A DNA stretch of 64,000 nucleotides from an uncultured Lachnospiraceae bacterium (GTDB taxonomy: Bacteria; Bacillota; Clostridia; Lachnospirales; Lachnospiraceae): positions 25,597 to 89,596 of the forward strand of contig CAKQYU010000011.1 in the NCBI GenBank assembly GCA_934293575.1, written 5' to 3'. The translations under genes and the position numbers were made by a program. Positions 17,886 through 26,702 of the stretch are shown here, piece by piece. The notes under the pieces are model-generated. The model did no database searches. It was given only the letters and a program-made list of their open reading frames with translations, and was not told the origin of the DNA. How positions within the stretch are numbered: position 1 is the first letter of the stretch; each line of letters starts with the position of its first letter.

Positions 17886-18090
17886 TAGGTAATTGCGAAA
17901 CGTTGCAATAGATTCTTCTTTGTAAGTTATTTACATTACCAACACAGGCTCGCTTGCGCTTCATCCGCTCGCAATGGTACTAAACTCGCATAAATGCTCG
18001 TTAAGAACCAGCGAGCTTCAAATATCCTGTGTTTTGGTAATTGTAAAAACTTACAAATGTTATATATTATAAGCGTTTCGCAAATGCCTA
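17886..18090. mobile_element. MITE-like element with long terminal inverted repeats and 10-bp target duplication
   Basis: The 205-base element begins TAGGTAATTGCGAAACG and ends CGTTTCGCAAATGCCTA. About 60 bases of each end are imperfect inverted repeats, including TTGTAAGTT / AACTTACAA, ATTACCAA / TTGGTAAT and CACAGG / CCTGTG. Inside, GCTCGCT and AGCGAGC extend the stem. It is flanked by identical 10-base direct repeats GATAATAAAT at 17876-17885 and 18091-18100, the mark of transposition. It encodes no plausible protein, so mobilisation would need a transposase elsewhere. It sits in the promoter region of the response-regulator gene. Confidence 0.85.
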
Positions 18091-18119
18091 GATAATAAAT
18101 GATGGAAAGGAGGGAAAAC

Positions 18120-19724
18120 ATGCTGACCTATAAAGTGCTTCTTGTAGATGATGAGGAAGAAGTTATGAATGTCATTGAACATAAAATTGACTGGGAACGT
18201 CTGGGATTTGAAGTGATCGGAAAAGCACAAAATGGTGTGAAGGCACTTGAGGTTGCGGAAAAAACACAGCCGGACGTTGTAATTACCGATATCAAGATGC
18301 CTTACATGGATGGGTTGGAGTTGGCCCGTAGATTAAAAGAGGATAACCCAAGTGTCCGGATTATGATTCTGACCGGATTTGATGAGTTTGAATATGCAAA
18401 AGAGGCTGTCCATCTTGAGGTGGAAGAATATGTTTTAAAACCGGTAAATTCCAATGAACTGTCGGATTGTATGATGCGATTGAAACAGAATCTGGATAAA
18501 GAAAGAGATGAAAAATTAAATGTCCAGAAGCTTCAGCAATATTATATGGAATCGTTGGAACTGTTGCAGACCAACTTTTTCTGTTCCCTGATTGAAGGAA
18601 GGGTACAGGACGGAGAAGTGGATAAATATATGGATGCATACCAGATTACCGTGAATGGTCCGTATTATTGCAGTGTGGTATTTCATGTTTCGGAGAGCAG
18701 GGTTCCGGAGGGGATGGCACCATTACTTCTTACCATGTCCCTGCAAAGAGAAGCAGGTGAAAAATTTAAAGACCGGTGGAAATGTAAAGCATTCACATAT
18801 TTAAGCAATGTGGTGATGCTGGTGGAATTGCCATCGGAAGAAAGCATTTCCCAATTGACAGACGATTGTGACTGGTTTTGCAGATGGGCAGACCGTTTCC
18901 TTGGTGCGGTGGTAACAGCGGGAATCGGCAAGGCGTGTAATGATTTTCATGGAATCAATCTTTCTTATGAAGGTGCCAGAGAAGCAATTTCTTACCGGGT
19001 AATCTATGGAACGGGGCGTTCCATTAACATCGGGGATATTGCACCGAAAGGACAGGAATTATCCATGCAGTTAGAAGATATCCAGATGAATGATTTATTT
19101 AAGGCAATTCATTTGGGTGTCCGTGAAGATATAGAACGGGCAGTGGTTACGATGGTAAAGCAGTTACGGGAAATGGCAAAAACAGTGAATCAGTATAATT
19201 TTGCAACGATGGAAATTGTCGGTCATTTGTATCGTTTCTGTGGAAATAATTATTTGCAGTTTGAAAACCATATCGGAGATATTAAGAATCCATATGAAGC
19301 TGTTCCGCAAATGGATGACCAGACTTTGACAAACTGGATTATTCATGTGGCGTTATCCATCAGTGAAGAGTTGAAGAATGCCAGAACTACTTCTCTTCGG
19401 TATCTGATTACCGAGGCAAAGAATATGGTACGGGATAATTATGCGGATCCGGATTTATCACTGGATATGGTCTGTTCCAAGGTTGGAGTATCCAATTCCT
19501 ATTTTTCTTCTGTATTTAAGAAAGAGGTCGGACAATCCTTTATTACATATCTGACGGATTACAGAATGGAACGGGCATTGCATCTGATTTTGGAAACCAG
19601 TGAGAAGAGTTATGAAATCGCGGAACATGTGGGATATGTGGATGCCAATTATTTCAGTTATGTATTTAAAAGAAAATTTGGTATGTCACCGTCAAAATAT
19701 CGTTTGGAACATACAAGGAAATAA
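18120..19724 (+). CDS. YesN-type response regulator with AraC DNA-binding domain
   Basis: A 534-residue two-component regulator. The N-terminal receiver has LLVDDEEEVM, the phospho-acceptor Asp57 in TDIKMPYMDG, and the conserved Lys in VLKPVNS. A middle region of about 280 residues is typical of YesN proteins. The C-terminal 100 residues form an AraC-type double helix-turn-helix (LDMVCSKVGVSNSYFSSVFK and HVGYVDANYFSYVFKRKFGM). AAAGGAGGG fixes ATG 18120; an upstream ATG at 18099 lies without spacing to it. It is paired with the kinase three bases downstream, and probably controls mgl or gal genes. That target is inferred from position. Confidence 0.93.
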   Translation: MLTYKVLLVDDEEEVMNVIEHKIDWERLGFEVIGKAQNGVKALEVAEKTQPDVVITDIKMPYMDGLELARRLKEDNPSVRIMILTGFDEFEYAKEAVHLEVEEYVLKPVNSNELSDCMMRLKQNLDKERDEKLNVQKLQQYYMESLELLQTNFFCSLIEGRVQDGEVDKYMDAYQITVNGPYYCSVVFHVSESRVPEGMAPLLLTMSLQREAGEKFKDRWKCKAFTYLSNVVMLVELPSEESISQLTDDCDWFCRWADRFLGAVVTAGIGKACNDFHGINLSYEGAREAISYRVIYGTGRSINIGDIAPKGQELSMQLEDIQMNDLFKAIHLGVREDIERAVVTMVKQLREMAKTVNQYNFATMEIVGHLYRFCGNNYLQFENHIGDIKNPYEAVPQMDDQTLTNWIIHVALSISEELKNARTTSLRYLITEAKNMVRDNYADPDLSLDMVCSKVGVSNSYFSSVFKKEVGQSFITYLTDYRMERALHLILETSEKSYEIAEHVGYVDANYFSYVFKRKFGMSPSKYRLEHTRK

Positions 19725-19727
19725 TTT

Positions 19728-21539
19728 ATGATCAGTAGAATTATAAACAAAGAATTTGATATTCAGTCCATGATTATGACCGTACTTACGGTGCTTACGG
19801 TTGTGACATCAATTACCATGGGTTTACTGCTTTATAACCGGTACGAGCTGACAATCCGGCAGACGGAGGTGCAGGACACGCAGATGCTGGTAAAAAGTAC
19901 GGTGGATGACCTGGAATATAATTTACGAAATATGCGGCAGGTATCCAATACCATAAATTATAATGTCATTCAGGAGATGGATGTATCCAGTCAGGAATTT
20001 AATCAGGAACTGGGTTTGCTCTATGAATTAAATAAGGACAAAATACAAAGTATTGCATTATATGATGACAAGGGCAAATTAATTGTTGCGGAACCGGTCA
20101 CCTTACAAAAGGAGGATGTGGATGTACCCGGTCAGGAGTGGTACCAGGAAGCGGTCGGAGAAATTGAGAATATGCATTTTTCAACACCTCATATCCAGAA
20201 CCTTTTCCATGATGATTCCTACCGGTATCACAGGGTAATTTCCCTAAGCCGTTCCGTTGATGTCATAGATGGAGAAAATCCCGGAAGTGGTGTACTGCTG
20301 GTAGATATGAAGTATTCCGATATTTCGGAAATCTTTGATACGATTAATCACGAAAGTAGTGAGCGATATTATTATTTGTGTGATGGGGATGGAAATATTA
20401 TATATCATCCGCGTTCCATGGAAATCAGCCGCGGATTATTTGAAGAAAATACCGATGCCATTGCAGATTATGAAGATGGAATTTACAGCAACGAATTGGA
20501 TGCGGACGGCAACAAACAAACCATCATTGTGAATACAATTGCTTATACCGGATGGAAAATGGTAGGTGTGGTTCCACAGAGTATGAAGACGAATAATCTG
20601 CGCAGATTCCGGTATTATATCATAACCATTGTTATTTTGCTGATTATGATGATTTTATTTGTGAATAAGGTTATTACAAGAAAGATATCTAGTCCGATAT
20701 TAAAACTGGATGCTTCGGTAAAGGCATATGAGGCAGGAGAAAAGCCGAGTATTTATATTGGTGGTTCTTCCGAAATCCGACATCTCGGAAATTCCGTTCA
20801 AAAGTCCTACGAACAGATTGAACATCTGATGAAAGAAATTGTAGAGCAGCAGAATGAACGGCGAAAAAGTGAGCTGGATGCATTACAAAGTCAGATTAAT
20901 CCACATTTCCTTTATAATACATTGGAGTCGATTACCTGGATGATAGAAGGCAACAAAAATGAAGATGCCGTATTTATGATATCGGAACTGGCAAAGCTTT
21001 TCCGAATCAGTTTGTCAAAGGGTAAGACGATTATCAGTATTGAGGATGAAGTGCAGCATTGCCGAAGTTATATGAATATTCAGAAGTATCGGTATAAGGA
21101 CAGATTTGCGATTGAATATCAGGTGGATGAGGATATTTATCAGTATTGCACAGTAAAACTGATATTACAGCCGATTTTGGAAAATGCTATTTATTACGGT
21201 GTCTGTGATATGGACGAAGATGATGATGCAAGAATTATAATCAGAGGCAGAATGGAAGATAACAGTATTTATCTTTCGGTAGAGGATAATGGTATGGGTA
21301 TGCGGCAAGAAGATGTTGACAATATTCTTACGGATAACCAGAAAGTACCAAAGCACGGTTCCGGCGTTGGTCTTATCAATGTGCATACAAGAATTCAGTT
21401 GATGTTTGGAACGGAATACGGATTAATCGTTGAAAGCGAGGCGGATGAGGGAACAACGGTAACGATTCATTTGCCGGCAATTCCATACACAAAAGAAAAC
21501 TGTGATGAACTGGAACAGTCAAAAATCTGGAAAGGATAA
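19728..21539 (+). CDS. YesM-type sensor histidine kinase
   Basis: A 603-residue membrane kinase. One helix near residues 15-35, an extracellular Cache-like sensor of about 250 residues, a second helix near 300-318, a HAMP-like segment, then a His_kinase domain with phospho-acceptor His393 in INPHFLYNTLESI. The ATPase domain shows LQPILENAIYYGV (N box), VEDNGMGM and GSGVGLINVHTRI. The next two genes encode sugar-binding proteins, which suggests that sugar is sensed through a binding-protein-kinase complex rather than by the sensor alone. That is inference from gene order. Confidence 0.93.
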   Translation: MISRIINKEFDIQSMIMTVLTVLTVVTSITMGLLLYNRYELTIRQTEVQDTQMLVKSTVDDLEYNLRNMRQVSNTINYNVIQEMDVSSQEFNQELGLLYELNKDKIQSIALYDDKGKLIVAEPVTLQKEDVDVPGQEWYQEAVGEIENMHFSTPHIQNLFHDDSYRYHRVISLSRSVDVIDGENPGSGVLLVDMKYSDISEIFDTINHESSERYYYLCDGDGNIIYHPRSMEISRGLFEENTDAIADYEDGIYSNELDADGNKQTIIVNTIAYTGWKMVGVVPQSMKTNNLRRFRYYIITIVILLIMMILFVNKVITRKISSPILKLDASVKAYEAGEKPSIYIGGSSEIRHLGNSVQKSYEQIEHLMKEIVEQQNERRKSELDALQSQINPHFLYNTLESITWMIEGNKNEDAVFMISELAKLFRISLSKGKTIISIEDEVQHCRSYMNIQKYRYKDRFAIEYQVDEDIYQYCTVKLILQPILENAIYYGVCDMDEDDDARIIIRGRMEDNSIYLSVEDNGMGMRQEDVDNILTDNQKVPKHGSGVGLINVHTRIQLMFGTEYGLIVESEADEGTTVTIHLPAIPYTKENCDELEQSKIWKG

Positions 21540-21544
21540 GGGGT

Positions 21545-22507
21545 ATGAAAAAGAATAGAATAACCTTCCTGTTTGCGGAAATCTGTCTGGGATTATTGGT
21601 TGTATTTTTTGTAAGAAATATTTTTTCGGATAATAAACCACAAAAAAGAGTTGCCGTCATTGTTGAAAACTCCGGTGACGAGAAATGGGATTCATTTATC
21701 AATGGGTTAAAACAGGCGGCAGATATGAAAAATATCCATTTGATTATCTGTAATACGGATGAGATTGAGAATGCAGAGGAAGAGAAAAATCTGATTTATG
21801 AACAGTTAGATAACCAGGTCGATGCATTTATTGTACAGGCTGCGCCGGGTGATGATGTGAGCGATATGTTGTATGAGATTCAGAAACAAAAACCGGTATT
21901 ACTTGTTGCAAACGGTGTGACTGAAAAACCGGATGCGGATATTGCACAGATACTGCCGGATGATTATGCCATGGGATATGAATTAGGGGAAAGCTTTCTT
22001 AAGAATCATGCAGATGAGGCATCCAAAGTGTCCGTTGGAATCATCAATGGCACAAAGAAAATGGATTGTACGAAAAAAAGAAGAGAGGGTCTGTTAGATG
22101 CACTTTCGGATTCGGATTGTAAGATAGCCTTTGATATTTATAAGACATATAATGAAGATGTGACAACTATGGTAGAACATCAGGTATCGGTGGATTATCT
22201 GTTTGTTTTAGAGACAGAAGCATTGGAACAGGTTGGTACGAGCTATAAAGAAAATCCGGATATACAGACCGGTTTATATGGAATTGGTAACAGCATAAAA
22301 TGTGTTTATTATTTGGATGATCAGATAGTGGAAAGTCTTGTAATGGTAGATGCTTATGATATGGGATATAACAGTGTTATGGAAATATCGCAAACGTTGA
22401 AACATCGTTTTTATACCATGAAAAACGGAACGGTTGAGCATAAATTGATACAAAAAGATGATATTTTTAAGGAAGAAACCCAACAGTTCTTGTCCACATA
22501 TGAGTAG
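21545..22507 (+). CDS. Membrane-anchored periplasmic-binding-protein-like sensor partner
   Basis: A 320-residue protein with an N-terminal helix (residues 7-24) and then a LacI/ribose-type sugar-binding fold: RVAVIVENSGDEKWDSFING, AFIVQAAPGDD, KPVLLVANGV and GIINGTKKMDC. No lipobox cysteine is present, so it is probably anchored by the uncleaved helix. Some residues that usually contact sugar are replaced, and it may bind another ligand. It begins six bases after the kinase stop, consistent with a shared transcript and a sensing role. Confidence 0.75.
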   Translation: MKKNRITFLFAEICLGLLVVFFVRNIFSDNKPQKRVAVIVENSGDEKWDSFINGLKQAADMKNIHLIICNTDEIENAEEEKNLIYEQLDNQVDAFIVQAAPGDDVSDMLYEIQKQKPVLLVANGVTEKPDADIAQILPDDYAMGYELGESFLKNHADEASKVSVGIINGTKKMDCTKKRREGLLDALSDSDCKIAFDIYKTYNEDVTTMVEHQVSVDYLFVLETEALEQVGTSYKENPDIQTGLYGIGNSIKCVYYLDDQIVESLVMVDAYDMGYNSVMEISQTLKHRFYTMKNGTVEHKLIQKDDIFKEETQQFLSTYE

Positions 22508-22528
22508 AGGGTAAAACCGGAGGTAAAA

Positions 22529-23563
22529 ATGAAGTGTTTTAAAAGAAAATTAGTGCTTATATTAATTGCTATGATGATTGTATTGTCCGGTTGTAAGAAG
22601 CAGGAGACTTCCACCCGTACAACAATGCGGGTGGGTGTGGTTTTGTACACGCAGGATGATCCGTATATCAATGCATTATCGGATTGTCTGAAGGAAAATT
22701 TTGAACAAATGGAATCGAATAATTTTAAAATTATTATGACGGTAAGAGACGGAAAGAATGACCAGTCTGCACAGGATGATGCAGTAGAAGAAATTATTGA
22801 TGCCGGCTGCGATGTGCTTTGCATTGATTTGGTGGATCGAACTGAGCCGTCCCAGATTATTGAGATGGCAAAAAAAGAAAACATTCCGATTATATTCTTT
22901 AACCGGGAGCCGGTGCAGCAGGATTTGATGCAATGGGATAAACTATATTATGTCGGCGGTGATGCAAATCAGTCCGGTGTAATGCAGGGAGAAATTGCAG
23001 CCGAGGTTATCCGTTCGGATAAGTCGGTTGACCGGAATCAGGATGGAAAAATTCAGTATGTGTTGTTAGAGGGAGAAACCGGACATCAGGATGCGATTAT
23101 CCGGACGGATAGTGCGGTAAAGACCTTGATGGAAAACGGCATCAAACTGGAAAAATTAAGCTATCAATTTGCAGACTGGAATCGTGCACAGGCGGAAAAT
23201 AAAATGACACAGTTGATTAATCAGTATGGAGATGATATTGAACTGGTATTATCGAATAATGATGAAATGGCTGCCGGTGCTGTGGATGCCTATGACAAGC
23301 TTTCCTATGGAGAGGACAATCGTCCGGTTATATTTGGAATTGATGGACTTGACCATGTATTAACTGCGGTACAGCAGGGTACAATTCAGGGAACGGTTTA
23401 TAATGACAAGGAAGGACAGGCGGAACAGATTGCAAATCTGGCAAAGGATTTATTCTGGGGAAACAGTCTGACACAATATAATTTTGAGGATGAGCGGTAT
23501 ATATTTTTACCTTATCAGAAGGTGGATGCATCAAATGTAGAGGATTATCTGAAAGAAAAATAA
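22529..23563 (+). CDS. MglB-like galactose-binding lipoprotein, canonical domain order
   Basis: A 344-residue lipoprotein with lipobox LSGC (Cys22). Unlike the MglB at 13247, its motifs run in the normal order: VVLYTQDDPY, then VLCIDLVDRTEPSQ, IPIIFFNREP, YYVGGDANQSG, the calcium loop DRNQDGKIQYV, GHQDAIIR, LSNNDEMAAGA and GIDGLDH. It should bind galactose or glucose. It lies at the end of the two-component cluster, away from mglAC, and probably serves the kinase as a sugar sensor. It may also feed the transporter. Confidence 0.85.
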   Translation: MKCFKRKLVLILIAMMIVLSGCKKQETSTRTTMRVGVVLYTQDDPYINALSDCLKENFEQMESNNFKIIMTVRDGKNDQSAQDDAVEEIIDAGCDVLCIDLVDRTEPSQIIEMAKKENIPIIFFNREPVQQDLMQWDKLYYVGGDANQSGVMQGEIAAEVIRSDKSVDRNQDGKIQYVLLEGETGHQDAIIRTDSAVKTLMENGIKLEKLSYQFADWNRAQAENKMTQLINQYGDDIELVLSNNDEMAAGAVDAYDKLSYGEDNRPVIFGIDGLDHVLTAVQQGTIQGTVYNDKEGQAEQIANLAKDLFWGNSLTQYNFEDERYIFLPYQKVDASNVEDYLKEK

Positions 23564-23613
23564 GGGTGGATAATCCATGTCGAATAAGATTTTGAAGGAT
23601 GGGAATTACAGGA

Positions 23614-24183
23614 ATGGAACAGGAAATGGAATTATATTATTCGGAAATGAACCCCGAAAAAAGACAGAACTTGTTAAAGGAAAGCATGCATGAGCCGTTA
23701 ACGGAGGAAGATCAGATTCGGGAAAAATTATGGATTGCAAGGTATGGAAAACGAAAACCCAGAAATGATGCTTATGTTGGATATTTTATGAATTTGAAGT
23801 ATATTGCAGAAAGCGGGAACGTTGATATCGGTGGGAAAAAGAAAAAACTTGCACTTGAGGCAATCCATGGATTGAATCTTTTTGATTATGATAAGAAGCA
23901 GGAAGCGGAACGGGAGATTACCTTTTGCGAATTGAAGCAAGCCTGTTTAAAGTACATTGACATCAGTGCCAATGGCAGGGGATTTACTTCGGTTATCTTT
24001 GGTATGGGACAGTTGTCCGATGAAAGTGTGGCAAAAAAAATTGCGGAACAATTAAGTGTGGTTGTATATACGGCTCCACACATTCTAAAGATGGACAAAG
24101 AATTTTCCGTGTTACAAAAAGCCGCAGTTGAAGCCTTTCGGGAAGTATATCCCAATCGGGAACACTTCCTCAAAAAATATTGA
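23614..24183 (+). CDS. Conserved hypothetical protein, DUF6553-like
   Basis: A 189-residue soluble, mostly helical protein with no membrane segment. It reminds me of Lachnospiraceae proteins labelled DUF6553, but I am not certain. An alternative ATG at 23599 abuts its own possible ribosome site, so ATG 23614 is preferred; AAGGATGGG lies about ten bases upstream of it. It follows the MglB paralogue on the same strand and is the last gene before the convergent LacI-type regulator. Function unknown. Confidence 0.55.
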   Translation: MEQEMELYYSEMNPEKRQNLLKESMHEPLTEEDQIREKLWIARYGKRKPRNDAYVGYFMNLKYIAESGNVDIGGKKKKLALEAIHGLNLFDYDKKQEAEREITFCELKQACLKYIDISANGRGFTSVIFGMGQLSDESVAKKIAEQLSVVVYTAPHILKMDKEFSVLQKAAVEAFREVYPNREHFLKKY

Positions 24184-24213
24184 TTTGTGGCTTTGCTTTT
24201 CCATTCGGATGGA

Positions 24214-25221
24214 TTAGGAATTTATGTCTGCGCAGCTTTCTCTGATTACAAGCTCACATGGAATTTTAACCTTTAGCGGCGTATGAATGCTTAAATTCGA
24301 TGCCACATATACAAGGTTGGCTCCGTGCTGCCCCATATCATATGCCGGGGCGTGAATCGTAGTAAGCGGCGGATTCATGTAAGAACAGGTTTCCTCATCA
24401 TTAAATCCAATAATTGAAATATCATGAGGAATCTGTAATCCATGTTCCCGGATTGCCCGCATGGCACCAAAGGCAATGGCGTCACTGGCAGCAAAAACAG
24501 CTGTTGGAACATGGTCGGATTCCAATAATTCACTCATCATTTCATATCCCGACTGGGAGGTAAAATTTCCTTCCTTGTAGTAAGTTTCGTAGTCCATATG
24601 GCGGTGTTTCATATAATTTTTATAGGATGTGGCACGGGCATCTTCGATTGGTTCGTGGTTACCGACATATTCAAGACCACCCAAAAATCCAATACTTTGA
24701 TGTCCAAGCTGTGTAAGGTAGTCCAATGCACAATAGACAGCCTGTTCAAAATCCATCGACAGGGATGTGATATGAAATTCTTCTACCGGCATATCCAAAA
24801 ATACGATATTCTTACTGATGCCGATAAATTCCTGAATTTCTTTTTTTGAAAATTTACCGATACAAATCAAACCGTCTACCTGTTCTAACCGTTCTTTCGT
24901 ATCGGATTCTCCACGAAAAACTCTTATGATTGCAATGGAATTCTGGATACAGAAATCTTCAATTCCCTGCCTCGCAAGAAGATAATAGTTATCTTTTAAT
25001 TCCTCTTCGGCACTGAACCACTGCACAATCCCTAATGTAAATGCAGCCTTTTTGCTTTTTGTGTTTTTTGGGGATTTTTTATAATTCAGTTTCTTTGCAA
25101 TGTCAAACACAAGCTGCCGGGTTTCCGGTGCAACACTTAGGGTCGTATCGTTATTTAAGATTCTGGAAACTGCACCTGCTGATATTCCGGCTTCCTTTGC
25201 TATATCTCGAATCGTTGCCAT
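24214..25221 (-). CDS. LacI/GalR-family transcriptional regulator
   Basis: A 335-residue repressor. The N-terminal helix-turn-helix IRDIAKEAGISAGAVSRILN and the hinge-like region are intact. The rest is a periplasmic-binding-like effector domain (GFLGGLEYVG, AVFAASDAIAFGAMRAI, IIGFNDEETCSYMNPPLTT). It is divergent from galKET, with AGGAGG before its ATG on the minus strand. It is most simply the galactose-responsive regulator of galKET, and perhaps of itself, through sites in the intergenic gap. The effector is not proven by sequence. Confidence 0.93.
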   Translation of the reverse strand: MATIRDIAKEAGISAGAVSRILNNDTTLSVAPETRQLVFDIAKKLNYKKSPKNTKSKKAAFTLGIVQWFSAEEELKDNYYLLARQGIEDFCIQNSIAIIRVFRGESDTKERLEQVDGLICIGKFSKKEIQEFIGISKNIVFLDMPVEEFHITSLSMDFEQAVYCALDYLTQLGHQSIGFLGGLEYVGNHEPIEDARATSYKNYMKHRHMDYETYYKEGNFTSQSGYEMMSELLESDHVPTAVFAASDAIAFGAMRAIREHGLQIPHDISIIGFNDEETCSYMNPPLTTIHAPAYDMGQHGANLVYVASNLSIHTPLKVKIPCELVIRESCADINS

Positions 25222-25291
25222 CTTATCCTCCTGATAACAATTTGTTTACTTAACGTATCATATCATAGAATCTAAAAAATGTCGAGAAAAA

Positions 25292-25346
25292 TTTAGTAAA
25301 TAAATAGTAAAAATATATTGACAATTTACTAAACAAGTGGTATTTT
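25292..25346 (+). promoter_or_regulatory. galK promoter with candidate operator pair
   Basis: TTGACA at 25318-25323 and TATTTT at 25341-25346 are 17 bases apart. TTTAGTAAA (25292-25300) lies upstream of the -35, and its inverted copy TTTACTAAA (25325-25333) lies within the spacer. Further TTTAGT-like sequences follow near 25346 and 25374. The symmetric pair is a good candidate operator for the divergent LacI-type regulator. Binding is inferred. Confidence 0.65.
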
Positions 25347-25395
25347 TAGTATATAAACATCAGAGAGACAATTTTAGTTAGGAAGGAGATATACA

Positions 25396-26679
25396 ATGCA
25401 GACAGGAAAAATAAAAGAACAACTGAAAAACGGTGTGTTAAGAGATAAGCTGCTTGACATTTATGTAGACGCAGACCGTCTTGATTACCAGACCAATCGT
25501 TATATAGAAGCAATTTCAAAATATGAGGATTTATATGGAGAGGATGAAGTCTGTATTTTCAGTGCACCGGGCAGAAGTGAAATCGGTGGAAATCACACGG
25601 ATCATCAGCATGGTGAGATTTTGGCGGCATCCATTAATTTAGATGCTATTGCGGTTATTAAAAAGTTAGAGGAACCGGTCGTTAGGATTGTATCGGACGG
25701 ATATGATGAGATTGTAATTTCAACAGAAGATTTATCCCTTAAGGAAGAGGAGAAGGAATCAACCAAATCTTTGATTAAGGGTGTTCTTGCGGGAGCAAAG
25801 GAAAGAGGATATGAAGTAGGCGGTTTTCAGGGTTACATTACCAGTGACGTGTTGATTGGAGCGGGACTTTCGTCTTCGGCAGCATTTGAAACCCTGATTG
25901 GAACAATTCTTTCTTATCTTTACAATGATGGAGCCATTGACAGTGTAACAATTGCAATTATCGGTCAGTACGCAGAGAATGTATATTTTGGAAAACCATG
26001 TGGCTTGATGGATCAGATGGCATGTTCGGTAGGTAATCTTGTACATGTGGATTTTGGAATCGTTGAGAAACCGTTTGTAGAAAAAATTGACTTTGATTTG
26101 AATGAATACGGTTACAGTTTGTGTATTACGGACACGAAAGGAAGTCATGCAGACCTGACACCGGATTATGCGGCTATTCCGCAGGAGATGAAACAGATTG
26201 CTGCCTGCTTTGGAAAAGAGGTACTGGTAGGACTTACAACGGAGGATATAATCGGTTCGATTTCAAAGCTGAGAGAAACCTGTGGTGACCGTGCGGTTCT
26301 TCGTGCATTGCATTTTATCTGTGAAAATGAGCGTGTGAAGGAAGAAGTACAGGCATTAAAAAATTCCGAAATGGAACGGTTCCTGTCACTTGTAAAGGAA
26401 TCCGGAAATTCATCTTATAAATTCCTGCAAAATGTATATACCTGTCATGATATTACACATCAGAATGTATCATTGGCACTTGCAGCAAGTGAAATTGCAC
26501 TGGCAGACGGCAAAGGGGTATCCCGGGTACATGGCGGTGGCTTTGCGGGAACAATTCAGGCAATTGTGAAAAACGAAGCAGTAGAAACTTACCGGAAGGT
26601 AATGGAAGCAGTATTTGGAAAGGATTCCTGCAATGTATTAAAAATCCGTAAATACGGTGGAATGCAGGTTGTTGAATAA
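25396..26679 (+). CDS. galK: Galactokinase
   Basis: Phosphorylates galactose with ATP to galactose-1-phosphate, the first Leloir step. The GHMP kinase signatures are present: APGRSEIGGNHTDHQHG (sugar-binding loop), VLIGAGLSSSAAFE (phosphate loop), and RVHGGGFAGTIQAIV near the C-terminus. Length 427 is somewhat longer than E. coli GalK because of an N-terminal helix of about 40 residues. AAGGAG precedes the ATG. It heads galK-galE-galT. Confidence 0.96.
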   Translation: MQTGKIKEQLKNGVLRDKLLDIYVDADRLDYQTNRYIEAISKYEDLYGEDEVCIFSAPGRSEIGGNHTDHQHGEILAASINLDAIAVIKKLEEPVVRIVSDGYDEIVISTEDLSLKEEEKESTKSLIKGVLAGAKERGYEVGGFQGYITSDVLIGAGLSSSAAFETLIGTILSYLYNDGAIDSVTIAIIGQYAENVYFGKPCGLMDQMACSVGNLVHVDFGIVEKPFVEKIDFDLNEYGYSLCITDTKGSHADLTPDYAAIPQEMKQIAACFGKEVLVGLTTEDIIGSISKLRETCGDRAVLRALHFICENERVKEEVQALKNSEMERFLSLVKESGNSSYKFLQNVYTCHDITHQNVSLALAASEIALADGKGVSRVHGGGFAGTIQAIVKNEAVETYRKVMEAVFGKDSCNVLKIRKYGGMQVVE

Positions 26680-26702
26680 AAGAAAAGAGGAGGAAAAAGA
26701 AA

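Noticed and set aside
17936..18121. Minus-strand ORF of 61 codons upstream of the response regulator
   Set aside because: It lies inside the inverted-repeat element and on the stem; it has no ribosome site and no natural-looking protein.
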